Positions 52,804-62,137 of a DNA stretch of 64,000 bases are shown here, one piece after another. The position numbers and the translations under genes are program-made. This DNA is from Palsa-360 sp963719875 (GTDB lineage: Bacteria > Acidobacteriota > Terriglobia > Acidiferrales > UBA7541), in contig CAVRDJ010000002.1 in assembly GCA_963719875.1 (NCBI GenBank), forward strand, positions 992,001-1,056,000, written 5' to 3'. Numbering within the stretch: the stretch's first letter is position 1; each line of letters starts with the position of its first letter. The notes beneath the pieces were generated by a model, which was not told the DNA's origin, did no database searches, and was given only the letters and a program-made list of their open reading frames with translations.

Positions 52804-55191
52804 ATGGGACTCATTCATAAATTCGGTGTCGCGTACCGGGGGCGCGTCCTTCTTGCTCTAGTCGCCGGAGCCTTTGCGCTTCGTGCAGCCGCCGCGCAGG
52901 AAATCATTCCGCCATCCTCTCCAGGCCAGGCCAGCGTGCGTCTCGAAGCCGAACAGCAGCGCAAGGAAGGCGACCTGTACTTCGCCGACGGCGAGGTCGA
53001 GATCCAATATAGAAACCTTCGATTGCGAGCCGACCACGTGCAGTACAACACGAAGACGTACATGGCCACTGCCCGCGGCCACGTAATGTTCGACGTGGAC
53101 ACGCAGCACATCACGGCGGACTCCGCTGATTTCAACGTGCAAAGCGGTGAGGGTCTCTTCGAGCGGGTGCGCGGCGAAATTAGGATGGAGCACGCGCCGA
53201 ATACAAATATGCTGGTTTCGCCGAATCCATTGACCATTGAAGCGCAGGAAGTGCGGCGGCTCGACGCGCGCACTTATTGGATCGAGCATGCCTGGCTGAC
53301 GGTGTGCGAACCGAACAAGCCCAGCTGGAAGTTTTCCACCAGTCATGCCACGCTCCAAGTGGATCACAAGGTCGCCCTGCTCAATGCCAGCTTCAGGCTG
53401 TTCCGCCTACCGCTCTTCTATTTCCCGTATGCGTCCTTGCCTGCGGGACGCAGACTGCGGCAATCCGGGTTCTTGATCCCGGAATTCGCCAACACTTCGG
53501 TCAAAGGATACGTGATCGGTGACGGCTACTATTGGGCGCCCAGGGATTGGGCCGATCTCACTCTCGGGGCGGCCTATCTCAGCCGTCGAGGATGGCAGCA
53601 AAATGGAGAATTGCGCGCCAAGCCGTGGGAGAACGTGTCGATTTCCGCAAGATATTTCGGCGTGATCGACCGTGGACTGCCCGCGCCGGTGCTGGATGCC
53701 CAAGGAAACCCGGTGCTGGATTCCTCGGGGCATCCGGAATCGGTGCTGGAGAGCCAGGGCGGCCACAGTGTTCAGTTCAAGATGGACGCGCAACTGCGCG
53801 ACGGCTGGCGCGCCGTCGCGGATGTCAATCAGCTCTCCTCGCTGATCTTTCAATTGGCGTTTGCGCCGACCTTTGGCGAGGCGGTGAATTCCGAAGTGCG
53901 CAACGCGGGATTCCTGACGAACAACCGTCGAGGGTTCAGCGTCGATTTCGCCGCGACCAGTTATAAGAACTTTGTGAACGCCCAGCCACAGGTCGACGTG
54001 GATGTTCGCAGCGCTCCGGAAGCTCGATTTAGTTCGGTCGATCAGGCGCCGTGGAAGAAACTGCCGGTTTATTTCGGCTTCGATGTATTCGCGGGCGCCG
54101 TGCATCGCGACGACGAAAATATCGTAACGAATCCGACGACTGGGGCGCAGTCCGTCGTGCCTGGAGTTGCAACCCCCGCATTTGTGGAGCGGTCGGAAGT
54201 CGCCCCGCGCATCGTCGTGCCCTTGCGCTGGGGACCCTGGCTCGGAATCACGACAACCTATACCGGGCGAGCTACCAGCTATGGCGGCGAATTTATCGGC
54301 GGCCAGCTATCCGATCTGCTTTCGCACCGCACGACGGGCGAGCTGAACGTCGATCTCCGGCCCGCGACGCTCGAACGCGTTTGGGAGACGCGCGGCGGAA
54401 AATGGAAGCATACGATCGAGCCGGAGATCGAATATAACTATGTGCAAGGCGTCGGACCATTCGCCCGCTTTGTGCTTTTTGACGAGGATGAAACGCTCAC
54501 GAACACCAATGATTTCGTGTACTCCATCACGCAGCGGCTGTTTCACCGCTTAGGAGACGCCCAGGCGAACGATCTGGTGACCTGGAAAATCGCGCAAGCC
54601 TATTACTTCGATCCGACCTTCGGGGGCGCGCTTGTTCCCGGAACGCGCAATGTTTTTCAGGCGCTGGATTCGATCACGCCGTTCGCTTTCGCGGATGAGC
54701 CGCGCCGCTTTTCTCCGGTCAACAGCGACCTGGTGATTTCGCCCGGCGGGATATACGATGCCGAGGTCCGGTTGGATTACGATACCGTGCGCCATAGGAT
54801 TACCACGGCGGAAACACTTCTGAAAATTCACCCGTACGAAAATTTCAATTTTACCGTGGCGCACTTTTCCATCGACAACACGGTCGCCCTGGCGCCGTTC
54901 AACTCCGTGTTGCAGCCGCCCGCGAACCAGATTCGCGCCCAGGTGGGATATGGCCAGTCGAACCGCAGCGGCTGGAACGCGGAAGGAGGTTTTAGCTACG
55001 ACCTCAAGCAGAACACGTTGCAGAATCAATTCGTCGAAATAAGCTATAACGGATCCTGCTGCGGAATCTCGTTTGAATACCGGCGCCTTTCGCTCGGAGC
55101 GATCCGCACGGAAAACCAATTTCGCGTCTCGCTGAACATTGCCAACATCGGAACGTTCGGAAATCTGCGCCGGCAGGAGAAATTGTTCTAA
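52804..55191 (+). CDS. lptD: LPS-assembly protein LptD
   Basis: A 795-residue outer-membrane protein. Signal peptide (RVLLALVAGAFALRAAAA), then an OstA/LptA-like N-terminal domain of YFADGEVEIQYRNLRLRADH repeats, and a large beta-barrel domain of about 550 residues with L-P-L-F-Y-F-P-Y-A-S-L-P and G-F-L-I-P-E-F. LptD with LptE inserts lipopolysaccharide into the outer leaflet. It indicates a Gram-negative envelope. Disulfide-forming cysteines known from E. coli are not obviously present; C-rich S-C-C-G near the end may substitute. A two-base gap leads to the amidase gene. Confidence 0.88.
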   Translation: MGLIHKFGVAYRGRVLLALVAGAFALRAAAAQEIIPPSSPGQASVRLEAEQQRKEGDLYFADGEVEIQYRNLRLRADHVQYNTKTYMATARGHVMFDVDTQHITADSADFNVQSGEGLFERVRGEIRMEHAPNTNMLVSPNPLTIEAQEVRRLDARTYWIEHAWLTVCEPNKPSWKFSTSHATLQVDHKVALLNASFRLFRLPLFYFPYASLPAGRRLRQSGFLIPEFANTSVKGYVIGDGYYWAPRDWADLTLGAAYLSRRGWQQNGELRAKPWENVSISARYFGVIDRGLPAPVLDAQGNPVLDSSGHPESVLESQGGHSVQFKMDAQLRDGWRAVADVNQLSSLIFQLAFAPTFGEAVNSEVRNAGFLTNNRRGFSVDFAATSYKNFVNAQPQVDVDVRSAPEARFSSVDQAPWKKLPVYFGFDVFAGAVHRDDENIVTNPTTGAQSVVPGVATPAFVERSEVAPRIVVPLRWGPWLGITTTYTGRATSYGGEFIGGQLSDLLSHRTTGELNVDLRPATLERVWETRGGKWKHTIEPEIEYNYVQGVGPFARFVLFDEDETLTNTNDFVYSITQRLFHRLGDAQANDLVTWKIAQAYYFDPTFGGALVPGTRNVFQALDSITPFAFADEPRRFSPVNSDLVISPGGIYDAEVRLDYDTVRHRITTAETLLKIHPYENFNFTVAHFSIDNTVALAPFNSVLQPPANQIRAQVGYGQSNRSGWNAEGGFSYDLKQNTLQNQFVEISYNGSCCGISFEYRRLSLGAIRTENQFRVSLNIANIGTFGNLRRQEKLF

Positions 55192-55193
55192 CC

Positions 55194-56630
55194 ATGAAGA
55201 CCGAAGAATCGCTCGCGTTTGCCACGATCGAGGAACTCGCCGCGCTGCTGGCAAAACGCAAGCTTTCACCCGTCGAACTAACCGAGCTGTTTCTGCGCCG
55301 CATCGAGCGGCAAAATCCCGCGCTGAACGCGTTCCTTACGGTCACCGCCGAGCACGCGCTCGCCGCGGCTCGCCGCGCGGAAAAACAACTGCTCCGCCGC
55401 CGTGGTTCGCAACGCGAAAAATTCCCGCTCCTCGGCATACCGATCACGCTCAAGGACAACATTTGGACACGCGGCATCCGCTCGACCGCGGGATCGAAAA
55501 TCTTGCGCGATTTCGTGCCGCCAGAGGATTCCACCGTCGCGCGAAAGCTTGCCCGCGCCGGGGCCATCCTGCTCGGCAAAACGAACCTGAACGAATTTGC
55601 ATACGGGATTACCGGCGGCAACGCGCATTACGGCCCTGTGCATAATCCGTGGGCGCTCGACCGGATTCCCGGCGGATCGAGCGCGGGCTCCGCGGTGGCG
55701 ATTGCCGCCGGCCTGTGCGCGGCTTCCGTCGGCACCGACACCGGCGGCTCGATCCGTGTACCTTCCGCGTTTTGCGGGACCGTCGGCCTAAAGCCAACCT
55801 TTGGTCGCGTCAGTGTTTTCGGCACCATGCCGCTCTCGCCATCGCTCGACCATGTCGGCCCGCTCGCGCGCAGTGTCGCCGACGCGGCCATCCTGCTCGG
55901 CCTGATCGCCGGACGCGATCCGCTGGACCCAACTTCCTCGGCGAGGCCCGTGGAAGATTTCCGTGGCGCGCTGCGCAAGCCACTTCACAAATTTCGTCTG
56001 GGCCGCCCGCGCGAACATTATTGGGAGAAACTCGACCCCGAAGTGCGCCGTGCCGCCGAAGCGGCCGTGCGCGACATGGAAAAGCGCGGCGCGGTCGTGC
56101 GAGAAGTTTCGCTTCCGCATTTGAAGGAATCGCTCGATGCGGCCACCGACATTTCGCTTGCGGAAGCCCTCCACGTCCACGAAGCGGCCGGGTATTTCCC
56201 GGCCCGCGCCGCCGATTATGACCAAGAAGTGCGCCATCGAATCGAAGCGGGCGGAAAAGTCCCAGCCAATCGTTATCTGGCGGGGTTCGACGTGCGAAAG
56301 CGCCTGCTCGACGAATTTGACGCGGCCTTCCAGGTCGTGGACGCCATTGTCGCGCCCACTGTTCCTGTCCCGGCCCCGCTCATCGGCGCCGAATCCGTAC
56401 AGGTCGGCGGAGAACAAATCGGCGCGCGTGCCGCGATTGTCGGTCATAGCCGGCCGGCCAATTTCGCGGGACTCCCCGCGATTTCCATTCCGTGCGGATT
56501 TACGCGCGACGGCCTGCCCGTCGGCTTGCAATTGATCGGCCGCCCATTCGATGAAGCAACGCTCCTGCGGATCGCTTTCTCCTACGAGAGTGCAAATGAT
56601 TGGCGCGCTCGCCACCCTGGCGTCGGCTGA
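55194..56630 (+). CDS. gatA: Amidase-signature protein, GatA-like
   Basis: A 478-residue amidase. The catalytic triad is Lys87 (G-I-P-I-T-L-K-D-N), cis-Ser162 (PGGSSAGSAVAIAAG) and Ser186 (T-D-T-G-G-S-I-R-V-P). The spacing of these three residues matches that of GatA, the subunit that releases ammonia from glutamine for amidated tRNAs. The gatB and gatC genes are not in the window, so a stand-alone amidase is also possible. It begins two bases after lptD and is likely co-transcribed. Confidence 0.82.
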   Translation: MKTEESLAFATIEELAALLAKRKLSPVELTELFLRRIERQNPALNAFLTVTAEHALAAARRAEKQLLRRRGSQREKFPLLGIPITLKDNIWTRGIRSTAGSKILRDFVPPEDSTVARKLARAGAILLGKTNLNEFAYGITGGNAHYGPVHNPWALDRIPGGSSAGSAVAIAAGLCAASVGTDTGGSIRVPSAFCGTVGLKPTFGRVSVFGTMPLSPSLDHVGPLARSVADAAILLGLIAGRDPLDPTSSARPVEDFRGALRKPLHKFRLGRPREHYWEKLDPEVRRAAEAAVRDMEKRGAVVREVSLPHLKESLDAATDISLAEALHVHEAAGYFPARAADYDQEVRHRIEAGGKVPANRYLAGFDVRKRLLDEFDAAFQVVDAIVAPTVPVPAPLIGAESVQVGGEQIGARAAIVGHSRPANFAGLPAISIPCGFTRDGLPVGLQLIGRPFDEATLLRIAFSYESANDWRARHPGVG

Positions 56631-56634
56631 TACT

Positions 56635-56698
56635 CGGGAACGCCAATCTCCCGATTGGCGTGGAGCAAACCGCCAATCGGGAGATTGGCGTTCCCGGG
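56635..56698. repeat. Family B inverted repeat, copy 2
   Basis: Arms CGGGAACGCCAATCTCCCGA plus TTGGCG and complement, 10-base loop; the arms match the copy at 34280 almost exactly. Confidence 0.9.
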
Positions 56699-56878
56699 CC
56701 CTTGCGGCTCGCGCCTCTCCTGCCCGGTAAGATTACCGGCCAACAAGAATTCCCCCGAGCGGACGCGCAGTTATGTGAAAATATAGAATGGGTTGAATCG
56801 TTCGCAGGCTTGCAGCCGTCTGACCCAACGAAGCATCAAATGGCTTGCACCAACCTCTTTTGGAGATAATTTCGTCCG

Positions 56879-57787
56879 ATGCAAGTTTCGATTCTTTACG
56901 CGTTTATAGCCGGAATTATCTCGTTCCTGTCACCCTGCGTGTTGCCACTGGTGCCAGGATATGTCTCGATGCTTTCGGGCATCGGCGTCGAGCAGCTTCG
57001 CACGGGGCAGCCGGCGCGGAACAGCCTGTTTGCTTCCTCGCTGGCGTTTGTCTCTGGATTCTCTGTAGTCTTCATCAGTTTCGGTGCATCGGCGAGCGCC
57101 GTGGGACAATTTCTGCTGCAGCATAAGGCGCTGATGGGGCCTGTCGCTGGGGCTATGATCGTCCTGTTCGGCTTGCATCTGGTCGGGTGGCTGATCAAAT
57201 TGCCCGTGAATGCCGGCCTCGTGATTGGTGGGGTGCTCGCGTTTGGCGCCGCGATTCTTTGGCGGCGTTCGGGAACCGAAACCGTGGGCCCGGGCGGAAT
57301 CTTCGGCTCCGTGCAATTGCTTTCGGTGGCGCTTATTTTTCTGGCCGGTCCTTCACTGACGCGCTGGCTCAACCGCGACGTGCGCTTCCACAATCTCGGC
57401 AGCCAAACTGCGGAAGAAGCCAAGGCGGGAGGCGCGCTTTCCGGCGTGACCAGCGGTTTTCTCCTCGGCTTCGCATTTGCCTTTGGCTGGACGCCGTGCA
57501 TCGGCCCAATTCTCGCCGCCGTCCTGGTGCTGGCCGCGAACACGCAGACGATTTCGCGCGGCGTTTTTCTGCTGGCGGTGTATTCGGCGGGCCTTGCGGT
57601 TCCCTTCCTGCTCACCGCGATTGGAATCAACCAGTTCCTGCGTTTTTACCAGCGTTTCCGGCGCCATCTGCATACGGTGGAGGTTTTGAGCGGCGTGCTG
57701 CTGCTGTTCGTCGGAGGTCTGATTTTTTTGAACCGGCTGACCTGGCTATCGGGTAAACTAGGCTTTCTGAACAAGTTTGCGCTGTAA
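56879..57787 (+). CDS. ccdA: CcdA/DsbD-type thiol-transfer membrane protein
   Basis: A 302-residue membrane protein of about eight helices, beginning IISFLSPCVLPLVPGYVSML and later F-G-W-T-P-C-I-G-P-I-L. These two Cys (20 and in WTPC) are the redox pair that passes electrons from cytoplasmic thioredoxin across the membrane. The insert N-R-D-V-R-F-H-N between the repeats is longer than usual. GGAGA precedes the ATG. The partner TlpA-type thioredoxin is the next gene, separated by a short family E repeat. Confidence 0.9.
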   Translation: MQVSILYAFIAGIISFLSPCVLPLVPGYVSMLSGIGVEQLRTGQPARNSLFASSLAFVSGFSVVFISFGASASAVGQFLLQHKALMGPVAGAMIVLFGLHLVGWLIKLPVNAGLVIGGVLAFGAAILWRRSGTETVGPGGIFGSVQLLSVALIFLAGPSLTRWLNRDVRFHNLGSQTAEEAKAGGALSGVTSGFLLGFAFAFGWTPCIGPILAAVLVLAANTQTISRGVFLLAVYSAGLAVPFLLTAIGINQFLRFYQRFRRHLHTVEVLSGVLLLFVGGLIFLNRLTWLSGKLGFLNKFAL

Positions 57788-57789
57788 CG

Positions 57790-57817
57790 GATGCGGGCTC
57801 TACTTGGAGCTCGCAAG
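57790..57817. repeat. Family E short repeat, copy 4
   Basis: GATGCGGGCTCTACTTGGAG then CTCGCAAG, directly between ccdA and the thioredoxin gene. Confidence 0.6.
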
Positions 57818-57832
57818 AAAGAAGTTCGCAAC

Positions 57833-58390
57833 ATGAAAAAGGGCATATTCATAGCAGTGGGTGTGGTTGCCTTGCTTGCCGTCATGGTTTGGGCCGACCA
57901 CAAATTCCCGGCGGCCGGAGCACCTTCCGCGAGCGCGAGCGCGCCCGCCAAACCGACCGATGCTCCAACTGTCACCCTGAAGGACCTCAATGACAAGGAT
58001 GTCACCCTCCAGCAATTCAAGGGCGAAGTGGTCCTGGTGAATTTCTGGGCGACCTGGTGCGCTCCCTGCAAAGTGGAAATCCCCTGGATGATCGAATTTC
58101 AGCAAAAGTACGGCCCGCGCGGCTTCACCATCCTGGGAGTTTCCATGGACGAAGACGGCAAGAAGGCCGTCGAACCCTTCCTCGAAAAAGAGCGCTTTGA
58201 CGTGAACGGCCAAAAAGAGGCGATGAGCTATCCGATCCTGCTTGGCAGCGACGCCATCGGGGAAAAATTCGGCGGGATTCTGGGCCTCCCCACGAGCATG
58301 CTCTTCACTCGCGACGGCAAAAAAGTTAGGACTATCGTCGGCTTGGTCGATCACGACGATATTTCCAAGGCCATCGAGAGTCTGTTGTAG
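57833..58390 (+). CDS. tlpA: TlpA/ResA-like periplasmic thioredoxin
   Basis: A 185-residue thioredoxin-like protein anchored by an N-terminal helix (GIFIAVGVVALLAVMVW). The redox motif is W-C-A-P-C with Cys76 and Cys79. The rest is the AhpC/TSA-type fold: V-L-V-N-F-W-A-T-W, E-I-P-W-M-I-E-F-Q-Q-K-Y and L-G-V-S-M-D-E-D-G. CcdA-TlpA pairs commonly serve cytochrome c maturation; the cytochrome genes are not in the window. The start at 57833 is chosen because the earlier ATG lies inside the repeat. Confidence 0.88.
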   Translation: MKKGIFIAVGVVALLAVMVWADHKFPAAGAPSASASAPAKPTDAPTVTLKDLNDKDVTLQQFKGEVVLVNFWATWCAPCKVEIPWMIEFQQKYGPRGFTILGVSMDEDGKKAVEPFLEKERFDVNGQKEAMSYPILLGSDAIGEKFGGILGLPTSMLFTRDGKKVRTIVGLVDHDDISKAIESLL

Positions 58391-58500
58391 GCAAGCCCTC
58401 TACACGCGCCCTTAATTCCGATGCCGTTATCAGAGTGCTTTCCCGCGAAAAAAATCTGGAGGGGTCTTAATGGCAGTCCCCTGCCGTTACCAACGCTCGA

Positions 58501-58725
58501 TCACAAGAGTTCAAGCAGGTTTTCTACACTCAGGTCGGCGTCGCGCAGAATGCTCTTAAGTATTTTCGGATGAAGAGTCTTGGAGGCATGGAAAGGGACG
58601 GTGACTCGCTTCCCCGCGGCACTCTTGTAAATCATGTGGCTCCCGCTTTGCCGCGCGAGAGAAAATCCTGCCTTCTCCAGCGCAGAAACGATCTGGCGTG
58701 CCGTTAGGCGCGGAAGCTTCGGCAT
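58501..58725 (-). CDS. hicA: HicA-family toxin
   Basis: A 74-residue protein: MPKLPRLTARQIVSALEKAG, then F-S-L-A-R-Q-S-G-S-H-M-I-Y-K and V-P-F-H-A-S-K-T-L-H-P-K-I-L. The His in G-S-H is the catalytic His of HicA, an mRNA interferase with a dsRNA-binding-like fold. Its start overlaps the hicB stop by one base, so it is translationally coupled. Order here is antitoxin then toxin. Confidence 0.9.
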   Translation of the reverse strand: MPKLPRLTARQIVSALEKAGFSLARQSGSHMIYKSAAGKRVTVPFHASKTLHPKILKSILRDADLSVENLLELL

Positions 58726-58949
58726 CAGACGGCAACTTCAACGGTTGAAAGGCTCACGGTCGCGAGCTCGGGGAGTTCTTCGCCGTCCGCGAGCCGATCC
58801 TCGATGTGTAAGCGGATGGCGTCTTTGATGTTTGTAATGGCCTCTTCGTACGTGTCCCCTTGGCTGTAGCACCCTTGAAGTGCGGGGCAAGAAACGAAGT
58901 AGCCGTCGGGATCAGATTCGACAATGATCGGAAGCGTGAAGCGTTTCAT
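58725..58949 (-). CDS. hicB: HicB-family antitoxin
   Basis: A 74-residue protein, MKRFTLPIIVESDPDGYFVS, C-P-A-L-Q-G-C-Y-S-Q-G-D-T-Y-E-E-A, and an amphipathic helix I-T-N-I-K-D-A-I-R-L-H-I-E-D. That is the partial RNase H-like fold of HicB. A C-terminal DNA-binding domain, present in longer members, is not seen. The start at 58949 is chosen by the MKRF start; TATAAT ends six bases before, suggesting a leaderless mRNA. Confidence 0.88.
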   Translation of the reverse strand: MKRFTLPIIVESDPDGYFVSCPALQGCYSQGDTYEEAITNIKDAIRLHIEDRLADGEELPELATVSLSTVEVAV

Positions 58950-58955
58950 ATTTAC

Positions 58956-58985
58956 ATTATAGGCCGACTGCAGGTTTGCTGTCAG
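58956..58985 (-). promoter_or_regulatory. Promoter of hicBA
   Basis: Minus-strand -35 CTGACA (58980-58985), 18-base spacer, perfect -10 TATAAT (58956-58961), then GTAAAT and the ATG of hicB. No ribosome site fits in that space. Confidence 0.6.
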
Positions 58986-59270
58986 TGACATTCATCGTGC
59001 CGAGAGGGATTGGGACACGCTTCTCGCGCATTGGATGGCGGATCGCCTGCTACGCATAGGGAAGGCTTGCGCAGCGTGCCTCAAATGACCGCTCCGATCA
59101 GCGGATCACGGAACCCTTCTGTACGACGACCGAGGATTGCCGCGGCCAAGGCGATGAATGAACTCGAGCACACAGATCTCATGCTGCCTCTTGAACAATC
59201 GAAGCTCCCACCGGGTGAATCTTTCTTGGGCGTCGCGCGTATGAAAGAATAGAGGCGTGACGCGAAGCGT
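58986..59270. other. Intergenic region before the permease genes
   Basis: An 80-codon frame at 59010-59252 ends MLPLEQSKLPPGESFLGVAR, with no ribosome site or family match, so it is not called. The region probably holds the divergent promoter for hicBA and the permease operon. Confidence 0.4.
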
Positions 59271-60512
59271 GTGAAACCTCGACTCCATCATTTGCGCGAA
59301 CCGATTGGCGTGGCGCTGGAAACACTGCGCGCGCACAAGATGCGCTCGTTTCTGATGCTTCTGGGGATCGTGCTGTCCGTTTCCACGCTGATCATGGTAG
59401 TGGCGTTGATCTCCGGAGTGAACTTGTACGTGGCCAATCGCATCGCCAACCTCGGTGCCAACGTATTCCTGGTTCTGCGCTTTCCGATCATCACGGACGC
59501 GGAGGAATTCGTGAAGGCCACCCGGCGGAACAAACCGCTGACCTGGGACGACTACCTATTTTTGCGGGACAATTCCAAGCTCGCCCTGCGCGTCGGCGCC
59601 CAGGCGAATCACCTGGGCCGCACCAAGGCCAACGGCCAGACCGTTGAAGACACGACCATCTATGGCGTGACCGCAAATATCGGCGATATGAAGACCGAGG
59701 GGCCCGCATCGGGCCGCTATATCACGGACACCGACAATCAGCATCGCTCACTTGTCGCGCTCATCGGCACGGACATCGCGGAAAAACTTTTTCCCGGCAG
59801 CGACCCCATCGGCAAGGAACTCGATGTGGACGGGCGCCCTTATGAAGTAGTGGGAGTCGGAAAACCGATCGGCACGGTGCTGGGCCAGACGCGGGACAAT
59901 TACGTCTATATTCCGATCGAGACGTGGCTGAAGTTTTACGCCACCAGCGCGACCAGCCTGGCGATCAATGTGCAAACCCGCGGCGCCGACTGGATGTCCC
60001 GCACACAAGAGGAATCGCAAACACTCATGCGCGCGCGGCGGCACCTGAATCCGAGCGATCTTGACAATTTCGGCGTCCTGGACGGCGGCTCGCTGGTGGA
60101 TTTGTTCAAGCGAATTACCGGGGCCCTGGCGGCCTCGATGGTCGGGATCGTGGCGGTATTCCTGGTGATTGGCGGCGTGGTGATCATGAACGTAATGCTC
60201 GCCACGGTGACCGAGCGCACGCACGAAATCGGCCTGCGCAAATCCCTGGGCGCGCGCCGCGCCGATATTCTCCTGCAGTTCCTGACCGAAACGGCCGTAA
60301 TGTCTACGATCGGCGGGGCCATCGGTGTCGCTTTGGCATATATTTTTGCGCTGGTTATTGCCGCCAATACGCCCGTGCCGATGCATGTCCCCATCTCAGC
60401 GGTAATTATTGCCCTGGCCGTTTCGACCGCCGTGGGCGTGTTCTTTGGGCTGTATCCGGCGAGCAAGGCCGCGAACTTGAGTCCGATCGAAGCGCTGCGG
60501 CAAGAAAGCTGA
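59271..60512 (+). CDS. MacB-like ABC transporter permease 1
   Basis: A 413-residue permease. The N-terminal helix follows ALETLRAHKMRSFLMLLGIV, then a large periplasmic MacB_PCD domain (about 60-270), and three C-terminal helices with FtsX motifs: VIMNVMLATVTERTHEIGLR and S-L-G-A-R-R-A-D-I-L. Such subunits act in MacAB-type mechanotransmission or lipoprotein release. The start is GTG 59271 with GAGGCG upstream. The partner permease follows 50 bases later; no ATPase or membrane-fusion gene is in the window. Confidence 0.85.
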   Translation: MKPRLHHLREPIGVALETLRAHKMRSFLMLLGIVLSVSTLIMVVALISGVNLYVANRIANLGANVFLVLRFPIITDAEEFVKATRRNKPLTWDDYLFLRDNSKLALRVGAQANHLGRTKANGQTVEDTTIYGVTANIGDMKTEGPASGRYITDTDNQHRSLVALIGTDIAEKLFPGSDPIGKELDVDGRPYEVVGVGKPIGTVLGQTRDNYVYIPIETWLKFYATSATSLAINVQTRGADWMSRTQEESQTLMRARRHLNPSDLDNFGVLDGGSLVDLFKRITGALAASMVGIVAVFLVIGGVVIMNVMLATVTERTHEIGLRKSLGARRADILLQFLTETAVMSTIGGAIGVALAYIFALVIAANTPVPMHVPISAVIIALAVSTAVGVFFGLYPASKAANLSPIEALRQES

Positions 60513-60516
60513 ACTC

Positions 60517-60549
60517 GGGTGCGGGCTGTACTTGCATCCCGCCGAATAG
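60517..60549. repeat. Family E repeat, copy 5
   Basis: GGTGCGGGCTGTACTTGCAT then CCCGCCGAATAGA, in the gap between the two permease genes. Confidence 0.6.
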
Positions 60550-60564
60550 AAAGACCGGGAATCC

Positions 60565-61824
60565 ATGCGAATAGCGCTCGGCGAAAACGCGAAGATGGCG
60601 CTGGACACGCTGCGGGAGAACAAGCTGCGTTCGTTTCTCACTGTGCTGGGCGTGGTCATCGGGATTACCGCGCTCATCACTGTTGCGTCCATCCTCGTGG
60701 GTTTCTACGCGGACATAACTGTTTACCTGAATGACTATGGCGCGAATACCATCTGGGTGTTCAAAGTATCGCCCGGGATCAACACCGGACGAATGACCGC
60801 CGAGGAACGCAACCGCAAGCCCTTGACGAATGAAGACGCGCAAGCCATCCGGGAGCGCTGCCCGGCGGTGCAGGAAGTCTCGGTGTCGATCCTGAGGCGC
60901 GTCTATGACATGAATCGCCAACCCGATATCACCGCGCGCTATAAGGACAAGGAAGTCAGCGGCCTGGATTATTCAGGATCGGATGTCTTTTACCCGGATG
61001 TCTACAATACCAGACCTTACATCGGCCGCTATTTCACCGAAGCCGAAGATTTACACCGTGAAGATGTTGCCGTCATCGGCTACGATCTCGGCAAGACGTT
61101 TTTTCCGGACGGGAATGCGCTGGATAAAATTATTTCCGTCGAAGGATTTCCCTACCGCGTCATTGGCGTATTCGAGCATCGCAAGGGCCAGCTGTTCCAG
61201 AATCCCCCCGCTGAAAAGCAGGTGCTCGTCCCCTATCACACCTACCGCAAGCATCATCCCGCCGACGACGAGCATTTCATCGGCGCCATGGCGGCTCCCG
61301 GGAAAATGGCGGAAGCGAAGGACGAAATCAGCGCGGTCCTACGCCGCACACGCCACGTTCCCTATTCGGCTCCGGAAAATTTCGGCATGTCCTCCGCCGA
61401 GGAAATCGCCAACCAGTTCAAGCAGATTACGGGTTCGGTTGCGCTGCTGACCGCCGTGGTCAGCTCGATAGGCTTGCTCGTGGGCGGAGTCGGGGTGATG
61501 AACATCATGTTGATGTCCGTCACGCAGCGCACGCGGGAAATCGGCGTGCGAAAAGCGATTGGCGCGCGCCGCCGCGACGTCATCTGGCAGTTTCTGACGG
61601 AAGCGGTGGTGCTCACGGGCGCGGGCGGTGTCATCGGCGTGCTGCTGGGAATTGGCATCAGCCTGCTCATAAATTTATTTCTGCCCAGATTGCCTTCGAC
61701 TGTGCCGCTCTGGGCGGTGCTTTTGGCGGTTATCGTTTCCATGGCGGTCGGCCTCTTCTTCGGCATCTATCCGGCGGTCAAGGCCGCGCGGCTCGATCCG
61801 GTGGACGCGCTGCGCTACGAGTAG
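60565..61824 (+). CDS. MacB-like ABC transporter permease 2
   Basis: A 419-residue paralogue of the previous gene: ALDTLRENKLRSFLTVLGVV, periplasmic MacB_PCD domain, then FtsX helices with G-V-M-N-I-M-L-M-S-V-T-Q-R-T-R-E-I-G-V-R. The two probably form a heterodimeric permease with an ATPase encoded elsewhere. GGGAA lies near the ATG. Both genes end with similar P-[SV]-[ED]-A-L-R motifs. Confidence 0.85.
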   Translation: MRIALGENAKMALDTLRENKLRSFLTVLGVVIGITALITVASILVGFYADITVYLNDYGANTIWVFKVSPGINTGRMTAEERNRKPLTNEDAQAIRERCPAVQEVSVSILRRVYDMNRQPDITARYKDKEVSGLDYSGSDVFYPDVYNTRPYIGRYFTEAEDLHREDVAVIGYDLGKTFFPDGNALDKIISVEGFPYRVIGVFEHRKGQLFQNPPAEKQVLVPYHTYRKHHPADDEHFIGAMAAPGKMAEAKDEISAVLRRTRHVPYSAPENFGMSSAEEIANQFKQITGSVALLTAVVSSIGLLVGGVGVMNIMLMSVTQRTREIGVRKAIGARRRDVIWQFLTEAVVLTGAGGVIGVLLGIGISLLINLFLPRLPSTVPLWAVLLAVIVSMAVGLFFGIYPAVKAARLDPVDALRYE

Positions 61825-62137
61825 ATGGACAATTTCAAATTTGAGATTTGAAAGTTCGTATTTGAGATTTCTAAACTGAGAGTCTGCGTTTCAAGATTCA
61901 AATTTCAAATCCGCACATTTGCCGAAACAATTCAAAATTTCACGATCGCATATAAAAATCTCAAATTTGAAATCTTGAATTTCAAATTTTCATTCCGAAG
62001 CGGATTCTCTAGCCTTCACGCCAAATCGCCTGCCACCTGCCAATCGCATTGCCTAATAACCGATTCGTTCCGTCTGAAACCCCCGCCGGATGTTGAACAA
62101 AGAACCCGGTTAAAATCGGAACCATCGGAAGAGAATC
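61825..62137. repeat. AT-rich repeat-like intergenic region
   Basis: Between 61829 and 61990 there are several copies of TTCAAATTTGAGATTTGAAA and related units in both orientations, near-palindromic and much richer in AT than the surroundings. No gene is seen. The promoter of the DUF2207 gene may lie in the last 150 bases. Confidence 0.6.

Noticed and set aside
59010..59252. An 80-codon plus-strand frame before the permease genes
   Set aside because: No ribosome site and no conserved motif; it spans what is probably the divergent hicBA/permease promoter region.
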